Positions 23,206-36,906 are shown, counted from the first letter of the stretch. The stretch: DNA of 64,000 bases from Isoetes taiwanensis (GCA_021234155.1 JAJEKV010000497.1:105519-169518); one strand, 5' to 3'. A program made the numbers and translations. The notes: generated by a model not told the origin, from the sequence alone.

Positions 23206-24633
23206 ATGAGCCTTGCATTGGCAAGGGAGCGCGCTGTAACATCTTCAGGTTTGAGCTTTATTTTTTACTTCATCCTTTCTAAACGCCCTCTAATGTCAAA
23301 GTCTAAGATTCAACTACGCTCCTATCAACAGACAAATATAAATTTTGAAAATCCCAATCCATCATCTGCGGGGAAATTTCATAAGCCAAAAACGAGAAGG
23401 AAGCTAGAGCTGCACTCTTGTCTAGATGCAAAGGAATTACTTAGGCTATTGAATCTTAGCACAAATGGTTCAGACTTGGAAAAAACACTCTGTGGCTGGG
23501 AAGGGAGATTGACTCATAAGTTAGTTGTATTGGTATTACAAGCGCTTCAAAATGCATCTACTGCCCTAGGTTTTTTTAAGTGGGCAGCTAGCCATGCAGG
23601 ATTCAAGCATACTGTTTATACATACAATAGTCTTCTGGAGTGCCTTGTCAGGCACAAAGAGCACGAAATTGCTTATACCATGTTTTGTGAAAGGATTCCA
23701 TTATGGTTCAAGCCTAACACCTTCACTTATGGAGTCCTTATACGAGGGTTTTGTCAAATAGATGACATAGATGGGGCAATGCATCTTTTCAATGATATGA
23801 AAGCCAGAGAGTTAGATCCTCCACTTCTTGTGTATAATTCCATTGTTCGTTGTCTTTGTAAATTAGGTTTGCTACACAAGGCTAAATTGTTGTTAGAGCA
23901 GTTGGAAGAGGGGTCTCTAGGACCAGATACACATTTATATTGTACTTTCCTGCATGGCCTTTTCAAAGCAAACATGTTTGACGAAGGCTATAAACTTTAT
24001 GAGACAATGGCTGGAAAAGGTCTTCAACTTGATGTTTTCACATATAGTGTTCTCATTGATGGACTTTGCAAAGCAGGGCAGCTGGAGGAGGCAGTCAAGT
24101 TATTCAAAGATCTACATGAGAAAGGAATTAAGCCCAATGTTGTAACATATACTGCACTAGTGACAGGATTCTGTAAAGCCAATCGAATTCATGAGGCATA
24201 TCAATTGGTCACTGAAATGACATGTGCTGATTGTAGCCCCAACAGGTTCACTTATACTTCCTTGATCAACGGACTGTGCAGTGTCAATAGACTGAATGAG
24301 GCTTGCGAACTTTTTAATGCAATGATTGCAAGTGGGTGTCTTCCCAATTCTGTCACTTATACTACACTTCTGAATGGTTTCTGCAAGGCGCAAAGAATTG
24401 ATGAGGCTATGCAATTGTATAAGGAGATGCTTGACAATGGCTGCACCCCTAATGTTGTGACATATAATATCCTTCTCCGTGGCCTCTCCAAAGCAGGTAG
24501 AGCAGAGGAAGCCAGCAGATTCTTACAAGTAATGATTGAAAGTGGATGTCAACCAGATGAATCAACATTTTCTATCCAAATTGATGAGCTGCAGAAGCAG
24601 ATGCTTAACTCTTCTAAGACACAAAATAAGTGA
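23206..24633 (+). CDS. P-class pentatricopeptide repeat (PPR) protein
   Basis: An intact, intronless ORF of 475 codons. P-class PPR proteins bind single-stranded RNA in mitochondria or chloroplasts and control its processing, stability or translation. From residue 137 there are nine consecutive 35-residue motifs (137-171, 172-206 and so on to 417-451), then a truncated tenth. Clear examples begin VVTYTALVTGFCKANRIHEA and VFTYSVLIDGLCKAGQLEEA. The upstream segment (LGFFKWAASHAGF) is the usual pre-repeat region. There are no E, DYW or SMR domains, so an editing role is unlikely. The N-terminus (MSLALARERAVTSS, few acids) fits an organelle presequence, but the target is not certain. Met30 is an alternative start. 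It is shorter than many P-class proteins. Codon-level quality is high, with no breaks. Confidence 0.93.
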   Translation: MSLALARERAVTSSGLSFIFYFILSKRPLMSKSKIQLRSYQQTNINFENPNPSSAGKFHKPKTRRKLELHSCLDAKELLRLLNLSTNGSDLEKTLCGWEGRLTHKLVVLVLQALQNASTALGFFKWAASHAGFKHTVYTYNSLLECLVRHKEHEIAYTMFCERIPLWFKPNTFTYGVLIRGFCQIDDIDGAMHLFNDMKARELDPPLLVYNSIVRCLCKLGLLHKAKLLLEQLEEGSLGPDTHLYCTFLHGLFKANMFDEGYKLYETMAGKGLQLDVFTYSVLIDGLCKAGQLEEAVKLFKDLHEKGIKPNVVTYTALVTGFCKANRIHEAYQLVTEMTCADCSPNRFTYTSLINGLCSVNRLNEACELFNAMIASGCLPNSVTYTTLLNGFCKAQRIDEAMQLYKEMLDNGCTPNVVTYNILLRGLSKAGRAEEASRFLQVMIESGCQPDESTFSIQIDELQKQMLNSSKTQNK

Positions 24634-27541
24634 TCAAGGATGCACGGAAAACACAAGTCACTTGTGCTTTTGTCAGAAGACAGAAGTGTGTGTGGCAGAA
24701 ACACATTGATGCAAGTCAATTGCTGTCATGTATAAAAGAATTTATTTGTCTCTACAAGGCCAAACAAGATGGCCATGTCCAAGGAAGTGAAGAGGAAATC
24801 ATGGAGGTTTTGTTATGAACTACAGGAATAGACCTTTTTACTGTCATAAAAAATTGGGCACATTGAAATTGCTGGCGAGTCAAAAGAAGCAAAGGAATAT
24901 CGTCTGTGTCTGTTATTGGCTCAATGATATTGCCACTATGTCGGAGGAATTTAGTTGGAAACTCACATGCAAATCTAAGAGATCACAATGCAGCTCTTGC
25001 TTCACATAGGAAGATCATCATTAGTGAGATTGTTGGGTTGTTAATAAAAACCCCTCGGGATGATTGACAGATATAACCAAACTAGCAAATGAATATTTGG
25101 TGCTGATGAATTTGATAATTTTTGGATACTAATTGTAGGTATCCCACTTATATGATGGCATCTGGCTGTTCACCAAAGAATCCCCCAAAAAACAAAAAAA
25201 GGTGGCATTGCTTCACTAAATACCCAAGTACACCAATCGGCAGGAGCACCTAAATTAGACAAATCAGGGGGGCATGATGATGCTACAGGCTGTTCTTTTT
25301 AGGCTCATTTTTAACCAAGCAACAAATCTGCAAGTACGTAAAGTGGACGATTTGGCCTCCAAATTCAAATTGGTATGAATTTTGCCAGAAGCTTCAATAA
25401 GTTGTGTTCAAACGATCTACTAAACCATTAATCTATCAAGAAGCCCTTAGTATTACAAAGAGCATATAAAATAATGTGATGGGCCTTAATGTGATTCTTG
25501 CATTGCAATTTTTAGGGTCCATAAATGCATGTACCCTCATATTTCCCAGTTTATTTCTTGCATTCTTTTAGATTTCTTGCATTGTTTTACCCTAGCTGTG
25601 TTTTTCTCGATCTAAAATTGCTTAGTCCAATCGATTTAAAATTATTTCATTCAATAGCTCAAGATTGTCCGAGAATTTCCCATAATTTGAAGTAGCTTGA
25701 TCCAAATTGTCCAAGATTATCCCATAAATGCCTTGCTTGACAAATGAAAATTCCTAATCTATAAGTATTATTTGGAATATTATGAAATTGTCTTTCACTA
25801 TTTAACAAATGTCGAGAATGCAACATTTGATACATATTTGGCCAAGGATTTCTTTGCGAGTGTTTTTCTTAAGTTGATGAAAAATTAAGAACTAGCAAAC
25901 TATATAAAATGTTCAAGGGCTTTTTCGGTACTTTTAATTTGGAAATCTTATAGATAATTAAGTATAGTTTATAGAAGATCTTTAGACAAGTAAAAGATAA
26001 GATAGGATAAGACAAGCGACCTTCGACCAGACTTGGATTAGACAAGCGTGACAATTTGGTCTTTGAAATTACTATGTGAAAATTGGTGCCATGTTATTCA
26101 TGTTGAATAAGCCTACTAATGTTCGTTTATATTTGGATTTCTTTTTCTTTTATTTTATTTATCTAAATCTTAAATCTTATCTAACACTAGCGCTAACAAA
26201 ACTTGTGTCTAATAGCACTACCAAAACTTAAAGTGTCTAAACATTGAGCATTGTTAATACTAAGGGTCGTTTAATAAATCGATGACAAATTAACTATACA
26301 CAAGAAATCTCTAAAATGTAGGATTTTTCTTGAGAAGATGAGCCAAGTTCCCACCTACGCCAAGAGCATCTCTATCAAAGGAAAGAAACGCAAAATGAAG
26401 GAGTCTTTGGATGAACGTCTAGAGAGACCTATTGTTTCGTGACAAGTAAATGCGACTAGCAGTCATAGTCAATACACTTTGACATTTTGGCATTTTTATC
26501 TCACAATCGTCACGTCTTTAAGGCATGTGTATATTATCGCCAGCTCCCATTCCTATATGAGGCAGGCAGAAAGTGACAAGTTTTAGCAAATTTTCCTTCT
26601 GCAAAGCAGATAGTGTTTTAGCTTAGCATTGTTATGCTACCTCTCAAAGCAATAAGTTTTAGCTTAGCATTGTTATGCTACCTCTTAAAGCAATAAGTAG
26701 ATGCACTAAGTTGCTGCCATATGCTCCATAACCAAACAATTCAAGAAAACAAAGACACCACATTTTTCGGAGTCCTAAAATAGACCTTATCCATGGTGCC
26801 CCAGCCTTGCCTGCTAAGAGGTAGCCCTAGAGTCACCATAGCAAAAAAGTTTGTAATGCATGCTTCTCCAAAAAAAAATTGAAACGAGAAATTCTTGCTG
26901 ACAGCAAAGTCAAAATCCTAGTCCCCACCTTAGGTTTTATTGCCAAAAAAAAAAAAAAAAAAAAAAAAATTTGCAGGAACTTCCTAAGAAGAATGTCAAA
27001 TGAGGTGATCATATAAAGCATTTGAGACACACAACGCCGTCGTCTACAGAACGAGAAATTCTGCTTTCTAAAGAAAACAACACATTACCACGTTGAACTT
27101 TTGGCTAACGTGGTCTATTCTTTGGGGCAAAAGGAAGAATCACATGACAAACGATAAAAGAATATAAAAAAACAAGTACTGCTTGCATTTATCTCAAATA
27201 GACATAACTATGAATACAGAAAAGGTGTAGTCGGTTATGAAGTGCAAAGAAGATTATAGACATGCATTATACACCTGCAAACTAGGCAAGCCAATTTCAA
27301 ATGGATAAATAGACAGGTAAACCAATAGATACACAATAGTGACATATGGTTCATGAAATGATCCACCACCGGCGAGAATTGATACAACTCACAACATAAT
27401 GCAAAATCTCATTATCTTGTATATGCAAATTACAAGAACTAACCATTCATCTTAGATTGATAATCCATATTAATTCAGGACGCCAATGCAGAACTATCCT
27501 TATGTTGAAATGCAGCAATGAAAATAACTACCCATCTTCCT
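24634..27541. other. intergenic, AT-rich; no gene recognised
   Basis: The first 400 bases after the PPR stop probably hold its 3' UTR. The rest is AT-rich with poly(A) runs (about 26945-26969), a GATAAG-rich patch near 26.0 kb lacking the LINE hook, and a 41-bp duplication at 26.6 kb. The last part is the 3' flank of the NKAP-like gene. Confidence 0.4.
26615..26696. repeat. 41-bp tandem duplication
   Basis: GTTTTAGCTTAGCATTGTTA begins at 26615 and again at 26656. The two copies differ by one base (CTCTCAAAGC versus CTCTTAAAGC). Confidence 0.85.
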
Positions 27542-28982
<1,441 letters not shown>

Positions 28983-29320
28983 GGAATTGAATTGAATTGG
29001 GTTGAACTGAATTGAATTTTATCGTTTCACAGAGACAAGAAAAGGCCTATGAGACCCAACCGAACAAAGAACACAACAGGCCTATTACTCATTTGCACAT
29101 GTTAGTGTAGTGCCAAAGGACATAATTGAGCTCTATATGATGCTACTGAAGGCATCCGCAATAGGGGTATTTTTAGTATTCCTATGGGGTTGGCCACACA
29201 TTCATATTTTTTCAGAAATGGTTGGCTACACCAGAGTAGGATATGTTCATGCCCTGACCGAAGCGTAGTGGCTAGTTCAAAACACGAATTTGTACATTTT
29301 ACTCGTTTAGTAGCCAATTC
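28983..29320 (-). mobile_element. LINE fragment D with (GAATT)n tail
   Basis: A (GAATT)n tail (28983-29016) is followed by TTTTATCGTTTCACAGAGAC and AGGCCTATGAGACCC, a diverged version of the hook. Further right, the minus strand CTTCAGTAGCATCATATAGA then TTATGTCCTTTGGCAC is a degenerate copy of the ORF2 C-terminal end of LINE fragments A and B. It is inactive. Confidence 0.55.
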
Positions 29321-29818
29321 GATATTTACTAAATTCGGCTAGGCGTAGGGTGTGGCCAATTCGATTTTTTGTACATGGAAAAAAACTTATCGAGGTAGCC
29401 AATTAGAACCTAAGGCAAACTTTAATGGGTAAGGGGGTGGCCATATTACATCTCGACCACATGTCCATCTAAGAATCGCCACTTTTAGTCCTCTAGGATT
29501 AGGGTTTCATATATATTTTTTAATTTGACCGAGCTAGCATCTGAAATCGCCCTTTCATACAAGTTTAGTTTATTCTACCCTGTTGAGCCTGTGTTTTTCC
29601 TGTTCTTCTCGTATGCATTTGTTTCGTTATTCATGTGATTATAAATATAAATGGGATGTTAGTCTCTGAATATGAATGGGATGATAATTTTAATATTATA
29701 TTTTATTGTCATTTGCAGAGCACTCCCGATTTGTATTCACGATTTGGTTGAGATGGAGATCCATTCCCATCTACAATCTAAGCTTTAGCTTCATCAATTC
29801 AAAGTTAGTTTTACCCTA
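29321..29818. other. no gene recognised
   Basis: AT-rich, with no long frame. It may contain an intron or leader of the possible hAT fragment that follows. Confidence 0.3.
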
Positions 29819-30187
29819 TTGGGTTGTCAAAATTATTCGGGATGTGCAAAAGTAGTTGTTGATGCTACCATCAAATTTATGCAAAGCATGGAGGGGGCTT
29901 CACAAAAGAGAATAAATGAGTTCTTGGGACCTGGGGCATCAAGGACAAAGCGGCGCATCACTATATCATCGTCTACATCCACTTTCATAGGCCAAATTGA
30001 GGGTCTTGATGAAGGCTATGAATTTGCACATGATAAGGACTATGATTCAAAGCAATTTGAACGTATTATTTGGGGAAGACGCCTAGGTGGTTGTGGCCAA
30101 CGTCGTGTTTTCACTACTAAAGCATGTTCCTATCTTAACCAACACAAAAATTTGTTATATAGCCAATTTGTTAATGTAGCAAAATAA
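29819..30187 (+). CDS. possible hAT-type transposase N-terminal fragment
   Basis: An open frame of about 122 codons with no ATG near its start. It begins at a TTG inside GCQNYSGCAKVVVDATIKFM, which resembles the region just after the BED finger in plant hAT transposases (C..V..D+...). It continues through ASRTKRRITISSS and an acidic segment (GLDEGYEFAHDKDYDSKQFE). No catalytic part follows. The assignment is weak; it may be an exon of an unrelated gene. Confidence 0.3.
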   Translation: MGCQNYSGCAKVVVDATIKFMQSMEGASQKRINEFLGPGASRTKRRITISSSTSTFIGQIEGLDEGYEFAHDKDYDSKQFERIIWGRRLGGCGQRRVFTTKACSYLNQHKNLLYSQFVNVAK

Positions 30188-30390
30188 AAATATCATAGTT
30201 TATTGATTCTCGCAGGTGCAAAATATACCATCTTAGCAAGAAGGTGCAAAATATTCATATTGCCAAACCACGCCAAGTTATTTATTCTACATATGATATG
30301 ACTATGAACCGGTTGTTTCGCCCTATAAAAATATATGGGTTTTTAACATTATTTTTGGGCAAGTAATTATATGATATGGACTGCAATATC

Positions 30391-30518
30391 ACAAATAATA
30401 GTTGGTTATATATACCAACTCGACATATGGTGCCCGGATAGGCACAAACACTAGACAAATAATAGTTGGTTATATATACCAACTCGACATATGGTGCCCG
30501 GATAGGCACAAACACTAG
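30391..30518. repeat. 64-bp tandem duplication
   Basis: Two adjacent copies (30391-30454 and 30455-30518) of a unit starting ACAAATAATAGTTGGTTATA. They look identical, so the event is recent. Each unit contains the inverted pair GTTGGTTATATATACCAAC. Confidence 0.9.
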
Positions 30519-30581
30519 ACAGTTCTAAAGAGTATGACACTTATCTTCAATAACTCCCATTTGGCAAGATTGGCACATACC

Positions 30582-31144
30582 CTATTTTCTCGTTCTTCCC
30601 AGGATTGGCACGAGCATGGGATTAATCTGGCGTTTGTAACGTGATGTCTTTACCATCTCTAAAGCACTGATATTCCAAAGCTTATTTAGGAAGCATGTGT
30701 CTAGATATTGCTTCAGGCGATCGTAATCCTCATTGTCTGGCACTTGTATACACGCCTGTTCCTGCACATTCCATCTGGAGAACCAATTGGTACGTTTCTC
30801 TTTCTAGTAGGCTTTAAGATGTTGTGAACCCATGGCCTTTGTGTACGAGATTTGGAATGCAAGTATCTTCGATATATACCATCGTCTCACAGTATATGGC
30901 ATGATGTTCTAGAACATCGCATCGAAGAAGTAAGAACCATGTCTCTTGCAAAAGAATTGGACATAGGACTGTGGACTTGACTCCAAGTGCTCGAGTCAAA
31001 ATGGCTATCTGGACACGTTCTAAGTCCTCCCAAGTGGCAAGTAATATCATTGGCCCCCATACTTCCACTCCATATAAGAGGACTGGTTCCATCAAAATCC
31101 AAAACAAGTATGACTAATAGGACCAGCATTCCCACTATCAACAT
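30582..31144 (-). mobile_element. LINE fragment E: ORF2 connector and C-terminal part
   Basis: Minus-strand frames 31107-30814 (LLYGVEVWGP, LERVQIAILTRALGVKSTVL, ILLQETWFLLLR) and 30767-30582 (NEDYDRLKQYLDTCFLNKLW, KTSRYKRQINPML) match LINE fragment A (RQYLDTCFLSKLRD, CHINPML). Frame breaks show decay. The 3' UTR hook is absent, so the copy is truncated at both ends. Confidence 0.65.
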
Positions 31145-31587
31145 ACAAAAGATGCTTAGTTTTGTTCAACATAAGTTACAAGTATGTTCGAGTTTGTAGA
31201 GAAAAAGATGGGTTTGAGTTTGCACTCCATATGAATCTGAGCTAGGCAGAATTCTAGTGACAATTTCAGTATCATTACTCTCTTTATAGCCATACTTATC
31301 TTTTCCATCATCATCATCATTGATTTAATCTACCCTTCTTCCTCATCAGACTCATTTAGCTCCACATTTAACTCATCATCTTTTCTACCATCAGACTTCA
31401 TGATGGAAGTCAGTTTGAGTTGCACCAGTATGAAATCTTAATGGCTAATCCCAAATACTTATAACTATGTACCTGTTCTAATGCCTCCTTTGGAAATAGA
31501 AAAGAGTGTTGCTTTCTACTTCCAAACACCATAACCTTATTAACAAATTCACAGCTAAGTGTGCATGATGACAATAAACATCAGAAA

Positions 31588-31736
31588 CGTCCATGGAGAT
31601 CAATAGGCCATGGGACACATACAATGGGCTAGAACAACTCAAAATATCACCAAATATAATGGAAATATTACAAAGCTTGGACAAAAGCCAGATGAAACTA
31701 TGACTTAGCCCTTAGGCCAGATAATCAAATCAGGCT
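31588..31736 (-). mobile_element. LINE-type 3' end, copy F
   Basis: CGTCCATGGAGATCAATAGG, then CCATGGGACACA, matches the conserved hook. The adjacent 3' UTR resembles copy C at 22.9 kb. No clear microsatellite tail remains on the left side. Confidence 0.5.
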
Positions 31737-32082
31737 TTACATACCATCACAAAACACAAGAACAAATAGAAATAACAACATAAAGAAGAACATGGTTATA
31801 CCAAAACTTGTCCATGGATCAAAAGGCCACTGATCCCTAATGATAGCTAACCTCCTCTGTATGCTGCGCATGCGAGCTTCTCGTACCCGACATAATTCCT
31901 CTTTCCATTTGCAGAGCTGTGCTGGAGTTAGATCCTCTTGCACAAGCTGGAAAAATGCCAATGAAAACTGTGAGGATGGTATTCAACATCCCTGTTTTAC
32001 ACCAATCGACTACCTTATTAGGACTTCACCTCGGTCAATGACCATGTTGTGGTATCTATAAGACAGGTACTGATTACTTACC
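31737..32082 (-). CDS. possible two-exon 3' gene fragment ending in a transmembrane tail
   Basis: The minus-strand exon 31946-31737 follows a good acceptor (TTTTTCCAG) and encodes QEDLTPAQLCKWKEELCR, a charged helix (RVREARMRSIQRRLAIIRDQ), WPFDPWTSFG and a hydrophobic segment (ITMFFFMLLFLFVLVF) just before the stop, as in a tail-anchored protein. A strong donor (CAATTG|GTAAGT) sits at 32082/32081, giving a 135-bp intron. The frame of the upstream exon is ambiguous. The block ends beside a LINE-type 3' end, so it may be a captured gene piece or the element's own ORF. The family is not recognised. Confidence 0.35.
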
Positions 32083-33659
32083 AATTGCAAGCGATCCAAG
32101 ATTCAAGTCCTCGTGGGCAAATGATGTAAGCTCCATATGCTCAAGGGCAAGCATTCCAAGAGGGGGAGGAATTGATATAGTTTGGGGACCCATGGAGATC
32201 ACTCGAGTAAATCTTGAGGAGATGGCACCTAATTATCGCATATAGAGGCTCAAAACTCAATGTCTAGATGCTTCCATCTATTGGTTAGGGCACGATAGTC
32301 AAGGTATCATATTAGTAGCCCATGCACCTCAGAATAAAGCCTCAAACAGGTTCTTAGCTTCCTGAATATATGCCTCTATTTGTTGACATGCCCTAAGAAC
32401 CTCACCTGGAGAAGTGACAGGCTTTTTTTGCATAGCCTCAGCCCTCTGCAATGTTGCACAACCTCAAACCTCTGCAATACACACCTCCATCTAGATGTTG
32501 ATATTTTCCAGCTTGAGAAGCTGGAAGACTTCGTCCCAAAATTTGTTGCAGAGGCAATTTGTAGTGAAAATATTGGGCCAGATACACGAGTCTCAATTAG
32601 AGTTGTCGTGATTGTTTCCATCGTCTCATATTCATTCGAGACAATTATTACAAGCTTTTATCAAATCTTGGACAACCGACTCCCTACAAGCTGGATTGTT
32701 CGCTTTGATGTTGAAGAACGTTGCAGACCTTGGCACATATTTCTCAATGTAGGAGCTGTCGTAGTCGAATCCCCTTTTCCAACTTCCAAATATCTGATTC
32801 CGGGTTCCCGAAGCCAGCCCGAACAGTTTGTGATCAACATTTTTTTTTATTTGAGGATAATAATTTAATTTCTTATAATGATGAAACTATACAGGAGATC
32901 CCTTTACGGGATGGATAGAAAGAATTGGACCAGAAAAGAAGAGAGCCCTTATCTTAACACATGAAGATGCGCCATTGAAACAAGCTACTCTTCTTCTTCA
33001 CTATAGTTGATACTATAGGGAAAGATGATTTCTTCACCACATAGTGAGTACTAAAGATCAGAGAGATCCCCACCAAACACAAGTAGCTTGGGCCTCATTA
33101 AACAGAAATGACAGTTGCCTTCCTTGTAGATTATTATCATCCAAGTCAAGCCAGTTGCAACTGAAATAGCTATAAAATCCTAATCTTTCCAATTCTGTCA
33201 AGTTCTTTGTTATAGTTCGTCCCCAACTTCCTATGATGGGCTAGGGCCATTAGGGCTACTTCCATATTGAAGAAACTCTATCTTATCTATAGAAATTCAC
33301 TGCCTCCCGTAAGCAACCTCACAACGATGTTTCCAAACCACCCAAAAGGCGATGGATACCAATGGGTCAGAATCGGGTCGGGTTATCGGATGAGATAATG
33401 ATATCGGGCAGGTCGGATCAACAAGTTTGAGGAGATACACTAGGGGGCTGCGGGTTCTCGAGCGAGAATGTTGATTTACCTCCATATCAATCACCTCCAT
33501 GGTTTTCAATCCACCTGTTTCCATGTTTCTAAGCTCCTTTTCTAAACCTTAAGAATTTTTTCCGGATCGACTTCGCACTCCGGATGTGCAAGATCCCTAT
33601 CACGATCTATCTTAGGTTCCTCAAAGCCTAAACCTCGATTTGGAGAAGCTCCGAAGCTT
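32083..33659. other. no firm gene
   Basis: Contains an uninterrupted plus-strand frame at 32380-32868 with no recognisable motif and an overlapping minus-strand frame. The rest is short frames. The upstream part of the tail-anchored fragment at 31.9 kb may extend here. Confidence 0.3.
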
Positions 33660-34720
33660 CCAAACGTTTGTGCTGCTTGCCTTCATCGCCACCAATTTAC
33701 ATGAAGCAATCGACATTCCGTTCATTCCTTTCTAAAGCTTTGGACCATTTCTCTATTTATGCATGTCATCCTTACGAAGGGACCATGTTAACTTTCTCAG
33801 TATCGTTCCAATTTTATCACCATATGTTGTTCGAACTACATCGCAAAAACTATATTTTTCAAACTGTTTCTGACCACCATCATCATATTATCGCCCGATT
33901 GAACTCCTCATCTCGAGCTCCCGGTAAAACTGTCTTTAAATTGAACGCTCTTGATTTGAATAAAGGGGATCCATTGTTGGATGTCGTTGAGTCTGGAAGT
34001 CCACACCTTTTTATCCAAGCTTAATGAGGAGACTTATGCATAGGAAAATATTCAGGGCTTTCTCTAAGCAATTGGGGTTAGGGATTTTTCGCCAATAGAA
34101 AAAATGGTTCTTAAACCAAGAGTATAGTGAGATGGAGCAGATTAAACTTGAGGGAGGTCTTCATGCTTGGGAAGCAGAGTTGGTCGATGGATACGTAAAT
34201 TTGAATCTCAAAGTATGAAAGTAGCTAAAGTGAAAGTAAGCCTTACGTGGCCGATGCAAGGTGATAGGTGCATGATGTCTTTTTCTCATTCGCTTAGCTG
34301 CGTCGTCAAAGTTCAGCTCTCACATTTATTTGCATGGAGAACGGGGTCCATGTCTCTGGCTCTGAATAAGTAAAGCGGTTTCTCATCGGCATTTCACATC
34401 ATTCTTTCAAAGAAAAACTTCCCTTTAGGACAAGGTGATGATGGTATTACCCAATGGAGGAACTCGGGGCTTCTTAGAAGTGGATCTTATTCCCGATAGC
34501 CAAGGATAAGTGCCTCGACATGGATGGTATACCCATTGAGTTCTTCAGGTCTTATTGGGAGTGGACTCGATCTTATCCGCATCATTTGTAGTCTCATTAG
34601 TTGGATAAGATATATAACACGGGTCTCATTGCCCAGATCCCTAAGGTTAAGAAGCCTATTGTAATTTCTCATTAGAGACCGATTAACTTGATGTCGGCCG
34701 TGTATAAGTGATACGAATCA
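33660..34720 (+). mobile_element. degenerate LINE ORF2 (endonuclease end to early RT)
   Basis: The plus strand at 33668-34024 reads SDHHHHIIARLNSS then GKTVFKLNALDL, like the SDH motif at the end of LINE endonucleases plus the segment that follows. At 34540-34710 there is FFRSYWEWTRSYP-like sequence in broken frames, then GLIAQIPKVKKPIVISH and RPINLMSAVYK. That is the G-I-x-IPK...RPI.L....YK start of LINE reverse transcriptase. Multiple stops occur. It is a different LINE lineage from fragments A-E. Confidence 0.5.
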
Positions 34721-36285
34721 TTGCTATTTCTACAAATTCAGCAAACTTTAGCAATTATATCAGAAGTAATTCATAGAACTGGATCTTTTGGCATAAGGTC
34801 ATCACCCAATTGGGTTTATACTTGAGAGCACAAGCAAGCAAGCCTTTTATGCTTCAGCCCAATGCTGATTACCTGACTGAACAACCATTCAATCATCTCT
34901 GGATTTTCAAACAAGATAGAGGATATGGCTTGGAATCATAAACAATAGTAATGGCTAATATAAGGTATTAAGGGTGTCAAAAGGTCTGCACTCTCTACAA
35001 TAAACTATCAAATCAACTCTAGTTTCGGAATTGGAAAGAAGACCTTTCTTTCTACAAGAATCGAATCTAGTTTTTATAATCCAAAATAGCTTTTTTACAA
35101 AAGGCAGCTCCTTTTGACCCTTTCTAGATAAGCCTAACAATATTAGCACGATGGAGCCTTTCTCTGGCTCTTTCGATCCGCATCCTAGAAATATTGGAGA
35201 ATATCTAGATTGCTTGGTTGCAGATCATGCTACAAAAGTCGTGACCTATAATCAGTCTTTTGGTTTTTATGTCAACAATTTAGCATATCCAATGGTTCCC
35301 TACTTTATATATACTTTGATTTAAATGGCAAAGTTCCAACAAGGTCGAAATATAATTTCTAAGAAGAGGATATCCATATAGTTATGCTGGCTAAGGGGAA
35401 ATACATAGTTATTGGGAATGTTGTGCCTGCTTGTGCTCATCTGTCAAGTCCCCTGAACTGCTCCCCTGAGCTTGTGTCGTAACATCAAGACTGATCATTT
35501 TCAATCCTCTGCCGTGCAGAAATAAATCTTTTCTTCTCGTCTCAATGATCATATTTGATCATCTGCTTTACTGGAATAAGTTTTTAAAAGGCTGATTGTC
35601 AGGATCATTTGTCTTAAAGAATTCCATCCCTTTTCAAAGACTAATCGCACTCGATTATCTATTTTGAGAAGTAACACCTTTTCACAAAGCTAATTACCTG
35701 GCTATCTGCTCTGAAAGGTTTTCTCATCTCTTCAAGGCTAATAGTCTTACCATCTAGGCTTATAAGGTCCCTCCTCAAGGCAAGTAATCTTATCGTATAT
35801 TCTTACAAGGTTTACAACTCTTCTCTTTTCTGGGCTGGTAATCTTATTAATCCTTGAGAGACAATTCAAAATGTTGAACTTAGGATCTGGTTATTGCATT
35901 GAGAACATAATATTTTCCTTTTTACCTAACAAACATTGAAGGAAAAGACAACTTCTCTAACTCAAATCAAATATTTACAATGCTCAATTAATTCAGTAGT
36001 CACATGCACATGCAAATGTTCCTAGTTACAAATGCCTAAAAACTTAGGTTGTTCCTTGCGTCTGCAAAAGTTGATAATGTTTTTCCAAAATATTTTCCTG
36101 CATGACAATCTTCATGCCATGTGATCACTCAATGAATGACATTAGAACTAGCAAACACAGCCAAGTTGTTATGGTCCCCTTCATTTTGCTAAACTATATA
36201 TTGTTGTCTCAAGAAGTAGTCAATCTACCATTATGCAATTTATAAGCTAGAGAATTTCTTCCTTAATACACTTAAAGGAAAACTA
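34721..36285. other. no gene recognised
   Basis: AT-rich sequence without long open frames. I saw no repeats or RNA genes in it. Confidence 0.35.
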
Positions 36286-36625
36286 CCAAAATATCCCTAT
36301 GAGTTTATGTAATTACCAAAATGCCCTTGGCTCAAATAAATATATTGTATAAAATAAACATACAAATAAATTACCAATATGCCCCTACACACCAAACTTA
36401 ATTACCCCTACACATCAAACTTAATTACCAAAATGCCATTACACACCAATTTTGATCAATCTACAACAAACTACTTACAAAGTGCCCTATACACCAAACT
36501 TAATTTCCAAAATACTCCCTACATACCAAACTTAAACTAATTACCAAAGTGCCCTACACACCAAACTTAATTTCCAAAATACCCCCTACACACCAAACTT
36601 AATTACCATTACATACTTATCCTAC
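36286..36625. repeat. degenerate minisatellite, unit about 30-36 bp
   Basis: Roughly eight imperfect repeats built on CCCTACACACCAAACTTAAT plus TACCAAAATGCC. The units differ in length and by substitutions and some lack half of the motif, so this is an old array. It sits just upstream of the chromovirus 5' LTR. Confidence 0.75.
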
Positions 36626-36906
36626 TCAATCTATGCTAAGTGCCTCAAGAATAGAATAAATTCAATAAAGAGATTATAGAAGTCACAATCATCACTGAAT
36701 TGAAGCCCTACAACTACATGCATTGTGTCTCTTCCATTACACCTTCCATAAAGGTATTCCTACATGTTGTCTACATCTTCTTCTCCGCGGCGCATGCATT
36801 TAGGTTTTGGACGTCCAAGAGGTCTGCATGTGGCTGGCGGTAACATGCCTCTAATAGCATCAATGTGCGCTAAAACCACAAGAAACACTGACTTATTGTA
36901 AGTGTC

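Noticed and set aside
32380-32868. Plus-strand open frame of 162 codons
   Set aside because: No recognisable motif, a competing frame on the other strand, and an origin in repeat-rich sequence; not enough to call a gene.
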